Below are positions 8,323 through 17,361 of a stretch of DNA of 64,000 nucleotides, piece by piece. Location of the stretch: positions 1 to 64,000 of the forward strand of contig NZ_WHJH01000016.1 in NCBI RefSeq assembly GCF_011682145.1. The letters run 5' to 3'. The DNA comes from Massilia mucilaginosa (GTDB lineage: Bacteria > Pseudomonadota > Gammaproteobacteria > Burkholderiales > Burkholderiaceae_D). Within the stretch, counting starts at the first letter, position 1, and the number at the start of each line of letters is the position of its first letter. Made by a program: the position numbers and the translations under genes. Under the pieces are notes generated by a model. It had not been told where the DNA came from. It did not search any database and was given only the letters and a program-made list of their open reading frames with translations.

Positions 8323-9051
8323 ATGCTGCTCAAAAACGACTTGCTCTATTACCCGGCGCAGGAGCGCACGGTCCGCATTTTGTGGATCGACAGCGCCGCC
8401 AGCGTCGCCTACACATTCGACGTGGGCGCGAAAGGCGCGCATCCCGAGATCGCGCCGCTGCAGTCCCTGCATGCCGATCTGGGCGCGCGGCGCGCTCAGC
8501 TGATGCTGGTGGACCCTTACGCGGCGCGCGGCGATCCATCCCTGCTGCCCGCGCGCCACCGCCAGGTGCGCGACCGCGCGTGGGCCGTGGTGCAGGACTT
8601 GATCGCCGACGAACCGGCCATCTACCAGGCGCGCCACCGCGGCCGCATGGTGATGGCGCAAAGCGCGCTGCACGCAATTTCGCACCCGTCCATCTACCGC
8701 TATCTGCGGCGCTACTGGGAGCGCGGCCAGCATCCCGATGCGCTGCTGCCGGATTACAAAAACTCCGGCGCGCCGGGCAAGACGCGCGGCTCCAGCGCCG
8801 GCGTCAAACGCGGGCGCCCGCGCAAGGCCGGCAGCCATCCGGGGCTGAACGCGGACGACGGCATCCGCCGCACCTTTCACGCCGCCGTGGCCCGCTACAG
8901 CGCCACGCACGCGCAGTTCTCGCGGCGCGGCGCATACCGCCAGATGATTGAGGATTTCTTCGATCCAGGCCAGGCCGACTGCTTGCCGACCTTCGGTCAG
9001 TTCAACTACTGGATCGAGAAGGATGCGCCGGGCGCGGGCGCATCGGTGTGA
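8323..9051 (+). CDS. TnsB-like transposase, N-terminal fragment
   Basis: A 242-residue protein that looks like the DNA-binding N-terminal third of a Tn7-type TnsB/Mu-like transposase: MLLKNDLLYYPAQERTVRIL at the start, the helix-turn-helix segment HPSIYRYLRRYWERGQ, the following LLPDYKNSGAPGKTR and KRGRPRK, and PTFGQFNYW near the end. Full-length TnsB proteins are around 600-700 residues and continue into the DDE integrase core; here the frame stops after WIEKD and no DDE core follows in any frame before the next gene. There is no tnsA or tnsC alongside. It starts at 8323 after AAGGGAG. It is probably a remnant, less likely a domesticated DNA-binding protein. Base composition matches the neighbours, so any transfer is old. 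Confidence 0.7.
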   Translation: MLLKNDLLYYPAQERTVRILWIDSAASVAYTFDVGAKGAHPEIAPLQSLHADLGARRAQLMLVDPYAARGDPSLLPARHRQVRDRAWAVVQDLIADEPAIYQARHRGRMVMAQSALHAISHPSIYRYLRRYWERGQHPDALLPDYKNSGAPGKTRGSSAGVKRGRPRKAGSHPGLNADDGIRRTFHAAVARYSATHAQFSRRGAYRQMIEDFFDPGQADCLPTFGQFNYWIEKDAPGAGASV

Positions 9052-9100
9052 GCCATTCGCCCGGCCGAAACAGTGCGGCGCGGCCCATCACGACGCGGGC

Positions 9101-10003
9101 TCAGTCGGTGCTCTTGTCGTATTGGTAGGCCGGCAAGGATTCGCCGCAATCCTTGCAGTACTTCGCATCCGCTTCATGCCCTTCGCTCAGGCACGACGGA
9201 CAGGTCCGGGTGGTCGGCTTCCAGTTCATGCGCTGCGATGTCATCTCCGCCGTCACAATCCCGGTCGGCACCGCCAGCACGCCCCACCCCAGCAGCATCA
9301 TGAAGGCGGCGATCAGGCGCCCCAGGTTGGTCTGCGGCGTCAGGTCGCCGTAGCCGACCGTGGTCATGGTCACCGTGGCCCAGTACATCGCCATCGGGAT
9401 GCTGGTGAAGCCATTTTCCGGGCCCTCGACCACGTACATCACGGTCCCCAGAATCAGCACCGCCATCACCACTACCGACAGGAACACGAGGATCTTGCGC
9501 CCGCTGGCGCGCAGGGCGCGGCCGAGGCGCAGGTATTCGTTGATGTACAGCGTCAGTTTGAAGATGCGGAAAATGCGCAGCAAACGCAGGATGCGGATAT
9601 CCAGAAAGACCGACGCCTCCGGCACCAGCAGCGCAAAATAGGTCGGCAGCACCGAAATGAGGTCGATCACGCCAAAGAAGCTGGTGGCGTAGCGCCATGG
9701 ATGGCGCACGCAGTACAGGCGCGCGATGTATTCGGCCGTGAACAGCAAGGTGAACGTCCATTCCAACACAGTGAGCGGGCGCTTGATGGCGCCGGTCGCC
9801 GACGGCACGCTGTCGAGAATGACGACGGCGATACTGAGCAGGATGATGGCAACGAGCAGCACGTCGAAATGGCGGCCCGCGCTGGTATCGGCCTCGAAAA
9901 TGATGGTGTAGATGCGCCGGCGCAGCCCGCTGTCGGGCTTGCCGAAGAGCGGCGGCGTATGCGGTGCGATATCGGCGGCGGCTGGAGTGGAGGTGTCGGT
10001 CAT
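9101..10003 (-). CDS. Voltage-gated potassium channel with C-terminal zinc ribbon
   Basis: A 300-residue six-transmembrane ion channel. S4 carries regularly spaced arginines (DIRILRLLRIFRIFKL), the pore has the K+ selectivity filter TTVGYGD, and S6 follows (LIAAFMMLLGWGVLAVPTG). After residue about 265 there is a compact zinc-ribbon-like CPSC...CKDCG motif, which could sense metal or redox state or aid assembly. It is probably an inner-membrane tetramer acting in membrane-potential control. It is monocistronic: neighbouring genes are separated by about 50 bp each side. Confidence 0.9.
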   Translation of the reverse strand: MTDTSTPAAADIAPHTPPLFGKPDSGLRRRIYTIIFEADTSAGRHFDVLLVAIILLSIAVVILDSVPSATGAIKRPLTVLEWTFTLLFTAEYIARLYCVRHPWRYATSFFGVIDLISVLPTYFALLVPEASVFLDIRILRLLRIFRIFKLTLYINEYLRLGRALRASGRKILVFLSVVVMAVLILGTVMYVVEGPENGFTSIPMAMYWATVTMTTVGYGDLTPQTNLGRLIAAFMMLLGWGVLAVPTGIVTAEMTSQRMNWKPTTRTCPSCLSEGHEADAKYCKDCGESLPAYQYDKSTD

Positions 10004-10058
10004 GGTGCCGGCAGGTTAGCACGGACAAGGGGCGCCAGGGAACGCCCCCTCTTGTCGA

Positions 10059-10610
10059 TTAATCGGCGTGGCGTTCGACCCAGACCGCAAAGGCGTCGAC
10101 GAACTTCTGCAGGAAGGCCTTGGTGCTGTCGTTGGTGAGATTGTCGCCTTCGTACTGGCTGGCGATGTTCGACAGGTAGGCTTCCGGCTGCTGCATGGCG
10201 GGCATGTTCAGGAACACCAGCGACTGGCGCAGGTGATGATTGGCCCCGAAAGCGCCGAGCGCGCCCGGCGTGACGCTGACCACGGCGCACGGTTTGCTGC
10301 CCCAGGCGCTCTGGCCGTACGGACGCGAGCCGACGTCGATCGCGTTCTTCAGCGCGGCGGGCATGGAGCGGTTGTATTCGGGGGTGCAGAACAGGACGCC
10401 GTCGAATTCCTTGAGCTTGTCGCGGAACTCGGTGTAGACCGGCGGCGGCGCGGCGTCGTCGTCCTGGTTGTACAGCGGGAGCTGGCCGATCTCGATGATC
10501 TCCATTTCCAGCGTGGGCGGCGCCAGCAGCATCAGGGTCTTGGCGACCTTGCGGTTGAAGGAATCCTTGCGCAAGCTGCCAATGATGACGGCGATTTTTC
10601 GTGAAGCCAT
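10059..10610 (-). CDS. NAD(P)H-dependent FMN reductase
   Basis: A 183-residue flavodoxin-like reductase of the ChrR/YieF/ArsH-like superfamily. The FMN phosphate loop is IIGSLRKDSFNRK (about residues 9-21), and the [21 protein letters not shown] segment holds the family's isoalloxazine-binding loop. Such enzymes reduce quinones, chromate or azo dyes with NAD(P)H and protect against oxidative stress; the substrate here is unknown. The ATG at 10610 follows GAAAGGAC. Confidence 0.9.
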   Translation of the reverse strand: MASRKIAVIIGSLRKDSFNRKVAKTLMLLAPPTLEMEIIEIGQLPLYNQDDDAAPPPVYTEFRDKLKEFDGVLFCTPEYNRSMPAALKNAIDVGSRPYGQSAWGSKPCAVVSVTPGALGAFGANHHLRQSLVFLNMPAMQQPEAYLSNIASQYEGDNLTNDSTKAFLQKFVDAFAVWVERHAD

Positions 10611-10715
10611 GTCGGTCCTTTCGGGGGTGGTCGGTTTGTCGGTGCTGCGTGATTTGTAAATCTTAACAACTTTTACAGTACCACGCGCGCTTTTCCGCCC
10701 CCCCCTGCGGACTAG

Positions 10716-11354
10716 TTAGTAAGCGACCGTGAAGCGCTGGCGGCTGTGCGTCGGCTGTTCCAGCTCGTCGATCATGGCCACGGCGTAGTCTTCCACCGAA
10801 ATGGCGCTGTTGCCGGCGGCGTCGGCCAGCAGCTGATCGCCGCCGAGGCGGAACACGCCGCTGCGCTGGCCCGGCGAGATCATCGCTGCCGGACTGAGCA
10901 TGGTCCAGTCGAGCGAGGCTTCGGCGCGCAGCAGATTGAGCGCCTGGCGCGCGCCTTCCGCACTGGCGCGGTAGGCTTCCGGGAAGCCCGGCGTGTCGAG
11001 CAGTTGCACGCCAGGCGCGACGTCGAGCGAGCCGGCCCCGCCGACCACCAGCAGGCGAGGCGCGCGCGCTTCCTTGACGGCGGCGATGATGTTGCGCACG
11101 CCGGCCAGGTAATACGCCTGCACATCGCCCTGGGCATGGCCGCTGAAGGCCGACAGCACCGCGTCGGCGCCGGCCAGTTGCGCGGTCAGCGCGGCGACCT
11201 CCATCACGTCCGTTTTGTGGGCCTGCAAACGCTCGCGCGCGGCCAGCTTCTCGGGACGGGTCGCCAGCGCGGTGACGGCATGGCCGCGGTTGAGTGCTTC
11301 ATTCAATAAGGCTGTGCCAATGAATCCGGTGGCGCCGATCAAAACGATGTTCAT
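10716..11354 (-). CDS. NAD(P)-dependent atypical SDR (NmrA/YwnB-like)
   Basis: A 212-residue Rossmann-fold protein beginning MNIVLIGATGFIG, a GxxGxxG dinucleotide motif typical of atypical short-chain dehydrogenases. The segment VVGGAGSLDV and the C-terminal SVEDYAVAMIDELE match the NAD(P)H-binding YwnB/NmrA-like group. These act as redox sensors or reductases of unknown substrate. The start at 11354 has an AGGAGAATT site; open frame continues upstream but is not coding-like. Confidence 0.85.
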   Translation of the reverse strand: MNIVLIGATGFIGTALLNEALNRGHAVTALATRPEKLAARERLQAHKTDVMEVAALTAQLAGADAVLSAFSGHAQGDVQAYYLAGVRNIIAAVKEARAPRLLVVGGAGSLDVAPGVQLLDTPGFPEAYRASAEGARQALNLLRAEASLDWTMLSPAAMISPGQRSGVFRLGGDQLLADAAGNSAISVEDYAVAMIDELEQPTHSRQRFTVAY

Positions 11355-11602
11355 TGCAATTCTCCTGCTGTTGGGTTGGTATGGAGAGCATGATGCCATC
11401 AAGAATTGATGAGATAAACGGCATTTGACGCATTTCATTGTTACCAATTCCTTATCAATCCAGCGAGCCGGGCAATGTGATGGCGGCTTGCGCTGGCGCA
11501 AGGCGGACGCTGGTATAACGCCGATTATCGACAACACGCCTGACCGGGCACATGAAACCGTGTCGCCGCGCGGTGCCGGGCGCCACCCACAGGAGGCATA
11601 CC

Positions 11603-13951
11603 ATGGACAAACACAGCAGTCTGCAAGGCAGGACGAACAGTGCGAGTTACGACCGGCCGCGCGTGGTCGTGCGCTTTCGCGAAGGCGTGCACCTGGCCGA
11701 CCGTCCCGACCTGGGCGAGCAGATCGAAAACACCGGCATCGGACCATGGCGGCGCCTCATTGCGCAGTTCCCCGACCTGAAACTGAGCCCGGTCTTCACC
11801 GTGCTCAAATCCGACGACCTGCGCGAACTGCAGCGCCGCGCGGCCGCCATGGACACGTCCTACCGGCCGGCCGACTTCAACACCTTCTACTATGTCGACG
11901 CGCCGCCCGAGACCGACCTGCTCGAACTGGTACGCGCGCTGCTGCGCTGGAACAGCGTGCAGACGGCCTACATCGACCAGGGCGGCCCCGACCCCGCCGT
12001 CAACGCGGCCAACGATCCGCGCTCGGTCAACCAGGGCTACCTCGATCCTTCACCGGACGGCATCGACGCCGAATACGCGTGGACCTTCACCGGCGGCGAC
12101 GGCGCCGGCCAGCGCTTCATCGACCTCGAACGCGGCTGGACGCTGAACCACGAAGACCTGGCCGCGCACGGCGCCACCCTGCTGCACGGGACCCTGCTCG
12201 ACACCTCGCGCGCGCACGGCACCTCGGTGCTGGGCGAAATCTGCGCGGTCGACAACGCCACCGGCTGCGTCGGCATTGCGCCCAACATCGCCTCGGTCGA
12301 CGTGGTCTCCTTCCACGGCAGCACGCGCGCGAACGCCATCATCGCCGCCATCACCAACCTCGCCTTCGGCGACACCCTGCTGCTCGAAGCCCAGGTCGCC
12401 CTCAACGGCACCGCCCTGCTCGGCCCCATCGAAGCCTACGATGCCGAGTACGAGGCGATCCGCCTGGCCACCGCGCTCGGGATCATCGTGGTCGAAGCGG
12501 GCGGCAACGGCACCAATAACGGCGGCACGCCGGCGCTGAACATGGATACCTACACCACGCTCGGCGGCCAGGCTATCCTGCACCGCGATCCGGGCAATCC
12601 GCAGTTCCGCGATTCGGGCGCGATCATCGTCACCGCCGCCAGTTCGGCCGCACCGCACACGCGTCTGGCCTACGGCCCGCACGGCAAGCGCATCGACTGC
12701 TATGCGTGGGCGCAGAACATCAACACCTGCTCGTCCAACGACGCCGGCTCCACCACCGGCTACACCACCGGTTTTTCGGGCACCTCGGGCGCCTCGCCGA
12801 TCGTCACCGGCGCGGCGCTGTCGGTGCAGGGACGCGCCCAGGCGCAGCTGGGCTACCGGCTCAGTCCACGCCAGATGCGCGCCGTGCTGAGCGACCCGGC
12901 CACCGGCACCCTGCCCTCGGCGGCGGAGACCACCCAGATCCGCGTCATGCCGAACCTGCGCAAGATCTTCGACACCTTCTTCAACGCCGGGCCGGACGTG
13001 TACCTGCGCGACTTCGTCGGCGACAGCGGTCTGCCGCACACGGGCGCCATCTCGGCCAGCCCGGACATCATCCTGCGCCCGACGACCGTGGCGTCGCCGC
13101 AGGCCAGCTTCGGCGCCGGCAGCGGCACCGAGAACAATGCGGGCCTCGGCTACAAGGCCGAAGCGGGCCAGGACAACTATATCTATGTGCGGATGCTGAA
13201 CCAGGGCGGCGCGAACGCCGTCAACGTGCAGGCCACCGTGTACTGGGCGCCGGTGGCCACCCTGATCACGCCGGACCTGTGGAACCTGGTTGGCACCACG
13301 GTCCTGCCGAACGTGCCGACCGGCGAGCAGCTGACGGTATCGAACGCGCTGGTGTGGGCCAAGGCCGGCATTCCGGCGCCGGGCCATTACTGCTTCGTGG
13401 GGCTGGTGGGCACGGTGGGCGACCCGGCGCCGGGGCCGGCCGACTTCCTCAATTTCGATAACTTCCGGCGCTTCATCCGCGAGAACAACAACGTCACCTG
13501 GCGTAACTTCAACGTCGAGAACAACGACCCGGATGTGGAAGACCCGACCGTGCCGCGCGGCTTCAAGGCGCTGGCTTTTCTTGCGCCCGGCGCCCCGGAC
13601 CGCGCCCGCAACATGGCGCTGGAAGTGGTGGCGCGCCTGCCGGAAGGCGCGCGGGCAATGCTGGAAGTGCCGCTGGTGTACTTCGAGATGCTGCGCGAGC
13701 GCCGCCAGTACGGGCGCGTGAAGATCGACAGCGAACGGCGCGTGGCCTTTTTGGCGGTCAACGCGAGCGGGCGCACGGCGTTCGGCGAAGTGCCGTTTCC
13801 GGCCAAATCGCGCATGGCCATGCGCCTGCTGGTCGAGATTCCGGAGCAGTACCGCGAACGCAGCTTCCAGGTCTACGCGCGCCAGTTGTTCGAGCGCGAG
13901 GAAATCGGCAGGGTCACCTGGCAACTGGGGCCCAAACGCGAAGGCAATTGA
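11603..13951 (+). CDS. S8 family serine peptidase (subtilase)
   Basis: A 782-residue subtilisin-like protease. The triad is D174 (FIDLERGW), H205 (AHGTSVLGEI) and S395 (FSGTSGASP), with the oxyanion Asn in EAGGNGTNN. Residues 1-165 look like a propeptide-type domain; residues about 460-782 are beta-rich accessory domains of unknown role. No classical signal peptide is visible, so export may be through another route or the protein may act in the cytoplasm. AGGAGG precedes the ATG at 11603. It is flanked by a divergent SDR gene and followed 54 bp later by a LysR gene. Confidence 0.88.
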   Translation: MDKHSSLQGRTNSASYDRPRVVVRFREGVHLADRPDLGEQIENTGIGPWRRLIAQFPDLKLSPVFTVLKSDDLRELQRRAAAMDTSYRPADFNTFYYVDAPPETDLLELVRALLRWNSVQTAYIDQGGPDPAVNAANDPRSVNQGYLDPSPDGIDAEYAWTFTGGDGAGQRFIDLERGWTLNHEDLAAHGATLLHGTLLDTSRAHGTSVLGEICAVDNATGCVGIAPNIASVDVVSFHGSTRANAIIAAITNLAFGDTLLLEAQVALNGTALLGPIEAYDAEYEAIRLATALGIIVVEAGGNGTNNGGTPALNMDTYTTLGGQAILHRDPGNPQFRDSGAIIVTAASSAAPHTRLAYGPHGKRIDCYAWAQNINTCSSNDAGSTTGYTTGFSGTSGASPIVTGAALSVQGRAQAQLGYRLSPRQMRAVLSDPATGTLPSAAETTQIRVMPNLRKIFDTFFNAGPDVYLRDFVGDSGLPHTGAISASPDIILRPTTVASPQASFGAGSGTENNAGLGYKAEAGQDNYIYVRMLNQGGANAVNVQATVYWAPVATLITPDLWNLVGTTVLPNVPTGEQLTVSNALVWAKAGIPAPGHYCFVGLVGTVGDPAPGPADFLNFDNFRRFIRENNNVTWRNFNVENNDPDVEDPTVPRGFKALAFLAPGAPDRARNMALEVVARLPEGARAMLEVPLVYFEMLRERRQYGRVKIDSERRVAFLAVNASGRTAFGEVPFPAKSRMAMRLLVEIPEQYRERSFQVYARQLFEREEIGRVTWQLGPKREGN

Positions 13952-14005
13952 TACGCCGGGCGTCATGGACGATAATGGATTGTTACCCTATCCTTAACAG
14001 TGTCC

Positions 14006-14911
14006 ATGACGCCCCTCGACCAGATTGACCTGAACAGCCTGACCATCTTCGACGCCGTCGCCGACGCGGGCAGTTTTACGGCGGCGGCCGAGCGGCTGGG
14101 CGTGGCCAAGGCCAGGATCAGCGTCCAGATCGCGCGCCTGGAACGCCAGCTGGGCGTGTCGCTGTTTACCCGCACCACGCGCCAGGTGGCGCCCACCGAG
14201 GCCGGACGCGCGCTGCATGCGCAGTGCCAGCCCTTGCTGCGCGCCCTGTCCGACGCGCTGGCGCAGGCCGGCAGCGAGCAGGGCGAATTGTCCGGCATGC
14301 TGCGCATCTCCACCACGGCGCTGCAGGTGGAACACTCCATCGGCCCGGCGCTGGTGGCGTTCATGGCGCGCCACCCGCGCATCACGGTCGATGTGCGCAC
14401 CGCCGACAAGGTGGCCGACATGGTCGCCGAAGGCATCGACCTGTCGTTTCGCATGGGCTGGCTGCGCGACTCGACCCAGCGCGCCATCAAGCTGGGCGAG
14501 TTCACGCAGCATGTGGTGGCGGCGCCGGCGTACCTGGCGCGGCACGGTCATCCGGCCATGCCGCAGGATCTGGCGCGGCATGACTGGGTGGCGCTGTCGC
14601 TGATGCGCACGCCGCTGACCTGGACGTTTACCGGGGCCGATGGCGCCGAGACGGTGGTGCACACCAGCTCGCGCATGCAGGTCGATTCGCCGGCGGCGCT
14701 GCTGGCGCTGATCGAACAGGGCGCGGGCGTGACGGTGATGGAAGGGCAAACCCTGCGCGCCAGCTTCAAGGCCGGCACGGTGGTCGAACTGCTGCCGCAA
14801 TGGTCGCTGCCGCGCGGCGGGATGTACGCGGTGCTGCCGCCGGGACGCCAGGCACCGGCGCGGGTGCGCGCATTCATCGAGTTCTATCGCGGGTTCTTCA
14901 ACGCTGCTTGA
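14006..14911 (+). CDS. LysR-family transcriptional regulator
   Basis: A 301-residue LysR regulator: winged helix-turn-helix at residues about 10-65 (LTIFDAVADAGSFTAAAERL, FTRTTRQVAPTEAG) and a periplasmic-binding-like effector domain after residue 90. The ATG at 14006 gives the standard start; a GTG two codons upstream is possible. Usual LysR targets are divergent neighbours, but the subtilase upstream is on the same strand, so the target is not evident. Confidence 0.9.
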   Translation: MTPLDQIDLNSLTIFDAVADAGSFTAAAERLGVAKARISVQIARLERQLGVSLFTRTTRQVAPTEAGRALHAQCQPLLRALSDALAQAGSEQGELSGMLRISTTALQVEHSIGPALVAFMARHPRITVDVRTADKVADMVAEGIDLSFRMGWLRDSTQRAIKLGEFTQHVVAAPAYLARHGHPAMPQDLARHDWVALSLMRTPLTWTFTGADGAETVVHTSSRMQVDSPAALLALIEQGAGVTVMEGQTLRASFKAGTVVELLPQWSLPRGGMYAVLPPGRQAPARVRAFIEFYRGFFNAA

Positions 14912-14926
14912 GCGACGCACCCGGCG

Positions 14927-15028
14927 TCAGGCCAGGTCAGCAGGATCGAATGCGTCTTCGCTGTAGATTTCGCCATCATCAATGCAGCGTATGGGTGCGG
15001 AACAACGCCATGCTGCGACGATGAACAT
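14927..15028 (-). CDS. Possible 33-residue small protein
   Basis: An ATG-started small frame with a plausible composition, beginning MFIVAAWRCS and ending YSEDAFDPADLA. The ribosome site is weak (GTGGGATC directly before ATG). It could be a small protein or the tail of a decayed gene; no family is recognised. Confidence 0.25.
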   Translation of the reverse strand: MFIVAAWRCSAPIRCIDDGEIYSEDAFDPADLA

Positions 15029-15137
15029 GATCCCACGAACCTAAACAGCGATCTGCAGCGCGCCGCCGCTTTGGGATGAGTCGGCAGCGCATTGTGCGGT
15101 ATGATTTACCGCGCGTTTATCTAATGGGATAGGTTTT

Positions 15138-15590
15138 ATGAGTAAAAAAGATGAAATAGTGCAGAAAATGGCCGGCGTACTGCTGGAATTCATGACGTTG
15201 ACCAAGCTTGATTGGGATGCCACCTATTTCCGATTTGCCAGCCCTGGGGGAGGAACAACCAGCTCCGAATGGCTTTATCGAAAAGACAGAGAATTGAATT
15301 ACTTCCAGGGTATGGCACAACTGGAAATGACATATCAGAACACACTGGAGAAATTGGCGGAGAACTTGTCTGCCGAAATCGTGAGCGAGGGGCGGGAGCA
15401 GCCTGTCGTCATCGTCGCCACGGTCGACAGCGAGAAAAAATACAATCTGAAGCTCGATTATCGAGACCCGTCCGCACTGGAGATTCGCCTACTGAGTCTG
15501 GGAATGGAGAATTCCTATTTTGGTGAAGAAATCCTCATCGACAAAACAATCGAGCAATTTCAGGAGCACTTGAAAGGATTGGCGTCGTAG
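15138..15590 (+). CDS. Hypothetical protein, possibly immunity-like
   Basis: A 150-residue soluble acidic protein, with more AT-rich codon use than its neighbours. It has a helical N-terminus (KKDEIVQKMAGVLLEFM), a WDATYFRFASPGGG strand segment, SEWLYRKDRELNYFQGM and a C-terminal helix. The layout loosely resembles YezG/DUF600-like immunity proteins of polymorphic toxins, but no toxin gene is adjacent and the resemblance is by eye only. A near-perfect hairpin follows at 15603-15629. It is probably a horizontally acquired singleton. Confidence 0.6.
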   Translation: MSKKDEIVQKMAGVLLEFMTLTKLDWDATYFRFASPGGGTTSSEWLYRKDRELNYFQGMAQLEMTYQNTLEKLAENLSAEIVSEGREQPVVIVATVDSEKKYNLKLDYRDPSALEIRLLSLGMENSYFGEEILIDKTIEQFQEHLKGLAS

Positions 15591-15602
15591 GAACGCGAAC
15601 CT

Positions 15603-15629
15603 GAGCGGATGCATTGAATGCATCCGCTC
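15603..15629. terminator. Perfect hairpin after the orphan gene
   Basis: Arms GAGCGGATGCATT and AATGCATCCGCTC are separated by a single G, a perfect 13-bp inverted repeat beginning 12 bp after the stop at 15590. It lacks a T-run, so it may be a factor-dependent terminator or a palindromic protein-binding or REP-like element. Confidence 0.45.
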
Positions 15630-15639
15630 ACGCGGGGCC

Positions 15640-15785
15640 TTACAGCCAGCGATTGACCGGGGCATTGCGCAGGCATGCGTTCATGCGCGCTTCAGCGACG
15701 ATGCCGCGCCATGTCAGCTCGCGCCCATTTCGTCGTGGCGGCCGACATCCTCTTCCAGTCCGGCCAGTTGCTCAAGCAAATCCAT
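15640..15785 (-). pseudogene. Possible frameshifted small gene
   Basis: From an ATG at 15785 a 23-residue frame (MDLLEQLAGLEEDVGRHDE...) ends at 15714. A second frame with similarly biased codons continues from about there to a TAA at 15640 (ending NACLRNAPVNRWL). Joining them needs one shift near 15720, which would give a protein of about 48 residues downstream of the 102-residue gene. It could be a sequencing or real frameshift, or chance. Confidence 0.25.
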
Positions 15786-15787
15786 CG

Positions 15788-16096
15788 CTAAATCCTGCCG
15801 CGCCTGAACTCGGCCAGGAATTTTTTCGCCTGCGCCGCCGTGAGCACCACCACCGGATCGCCATGGTACGCATACAAGAACGGCGTGCCGCCGAGGCGGT
15901 CGGTCAGCTTGGCCGACAGCAGGAAGCGCGTGCCGGCCGGATGAAGCGCCGGGTCCACCAGCGCGCGCGCGCACTGCACGCGCAGGCTGGGGGCGAAGGC
16001 CTGCCCCGCCATCGGGCGGATGCGCAGGGCGCCGCTGCGCGCATCTTCGAACGATTCGACCGCGACGTCGCGGTAAGCCCAGGTATCGCGGGTCAT
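15788..16096 (-). CDS. Hypothetical 102-residue protein
   Basis: A small soluble protein starting MTRDTWAYRDVAVESF and ending KKFLAEFRRGRI, with no recognised family. Its ATG overlaps the stop of the MFS transporter gene (ATGA), so it is the translationally coupled third gene of the marR-MFS operon. A central segment (FLLSAKLTDRLGGTPFLYAYHGDPV) suggests a small alpha/beta fold. It may be an accessory or unrelated passenger of the transporter operon. Confidence 0.65.
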   Translation of the reverse strand: MTRDTWAYRDVAVESFEDARSGALRIRPMAGQAFAPSLRVQCARALVDPALHPAGTRFLLSAKLTDRLGGTPFLYAYHGDPVVVLTAAQAKKFLAEFRRGRI

Positions 16097-17361
16097 GCCG
16101 ATGCTTTCGCCGCCAGCGCCGGTTCGCGAACGACATGCGCTTCGCGGATCGGCAGGTTGATCAGGGCGGCCGCCAGGGCCAGCACGATGTCGGCGTACCA
16201 CATCCAGGTGTAGTCGCCGTAGGTCACGAACGACAGGCCGCCGAGCCAGGCGCCGAAGAAGCCGCCGACCTGGTGCGACAGCAAGGTCAATCCGAACAGC
16301 GTCGACAGGTAGCGCATGCCGAACAGTTTGCCGACCAGGCCGGCCGTGGGCGGCACGGTGGCCAGCCAGGTGAAACCGAGCGCGCCGGCGAACACATAGA
16401 CGGTCATGGCCGTTTTCGGCGCCAGCAGGTAGATGACGATGATCACGGCGCGGCTGGCGTACATCAGGGCCAGCAGGGACTTCATGCGGTAGCGGGTCGA
16501 CAGCGCGCCGGCGGTCAGGCTGCCTGCGATGTTGAACAAGCCGATCAGCGCGAGCGCGGTGGCCGATACGCCGGGCGACAGATTGCACAGGGCGACTTCG
16601 CCCGGCAGGTGCGTGACCAGGAACGCGATGTGAAAGCCGCAGGTGAAAAAGCCGGCGTGCAGGCACAGGTAGCTGCGGTCGCGCAGCGCGATCTTGATCT
16701 GGGCACCGAGGCCGATGCCGGGCGCGTCGACCGGCTTGGCCAGGACCACGGCGGCCGCGGGATCGGCCTTGGCCACCCCGGCGCCCTTGCGCAGCGGCCA
16801 GGCCAGCGGAATCGTCAGCAAGGTGGTGGCCGCCATGGTCAGCATCGCCATCACCCAGCCGGCGCTGTTGATAATCGCCTGCATCAGCGGGGCGAACACG
16901 AACTGGCCGAAGGAGCCGCCGGCGTTGATGAAGCCCGCCGCGAACGGCCGGCGCGCGGCCGGCAGGCGCTGCGCGGTGGCGCCGATCAGGATCGAGAAGC
17001 TGCCCGCCCCCGCCCCCGCCGCGCTTAAGAACCCCATGGTCAGCATCAGGCCCCACTGCGACGAGACGAAAGGCGTTAGCGCCATGCCGGCGGCGAGCAT
17101 GACGGCGCCGAGGATGATGACTTTGGCCGAGCCCCATTTGTCGGCCACGGCGCCGAACACCGGCTGCGCGGCGCCCCACACGAACTGCCCGATCGCCATC
17201 GCAAAGCTGATCGAGGCCACGCCTAACCCGGTCGCGCTGTTAATCGGCGACATGAACAAGCCGGTGGTCAGGCGCGCGCCCATGGTGATCATCAGGATCG
17301 CCGAAGCGGCGAGAATCAGGAGCCACGCGGCGCGCGGCGTCATCTCAGTCTGGGTGGGCAT
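16093..17361 (-). CDS. MFS transporter
   Basis: A 422-residue inner-membrane major facilitator with 12 predicted segments. The loop between segments 2 and 3 has GAVADKWGSAK, the conserved MFS motif A position, and the central loop (about residues 200-220) is short. It most resembles the OFA/monocarboxylate-type branch (inference). It lies downstream of and overlaps (17 bp) the MarR-type regulator, which probably controls it; efflux or uptake of an aromatic or organic acid is typical for such pairs. Confidence 0.88.
   Translation of the reverse strand: MPTQTEMTPRAAWLLILAASAILMITMGARLTTGLFMSPINSATGLGVASISFAMAIGQFVWGAAQPVFGAVADKWGSAKVIILGAVMLAAGMALTPFVSSQWGLMLTMGFLSAAGAGAGSFSILIGATAQRLPAARRPFAAGFINAGGSFGQFVFAPLMQAIINSAGWVMAMLTMAATTLLTIPLAWPLRKGAGVAKADPAAAVVLAKPVDAPGIGLGAQIKIALRDRSYLCLHAGFFTCGFHIAFLVTHLPGEVALCNLSPGVSATALALIGLFNIAGSLTAGALSTRYRMKSLLALMYASRAVIIVIYLLAPKTAMTVYVFAGALGFTWLATVPPTAGLVGKLFGMRYLSTLFGLTLLSHQVGGFFGAWLGGLSFVTYGDYTWMWYADIVLALAAALINLPIREAHVVREPALAAKASA

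Noticed and set aside
7929-9051. Intact Tn7-like element with ends
   Set aside because: No terminal repeats, tnsA, tnsC or DDE core could be seen.
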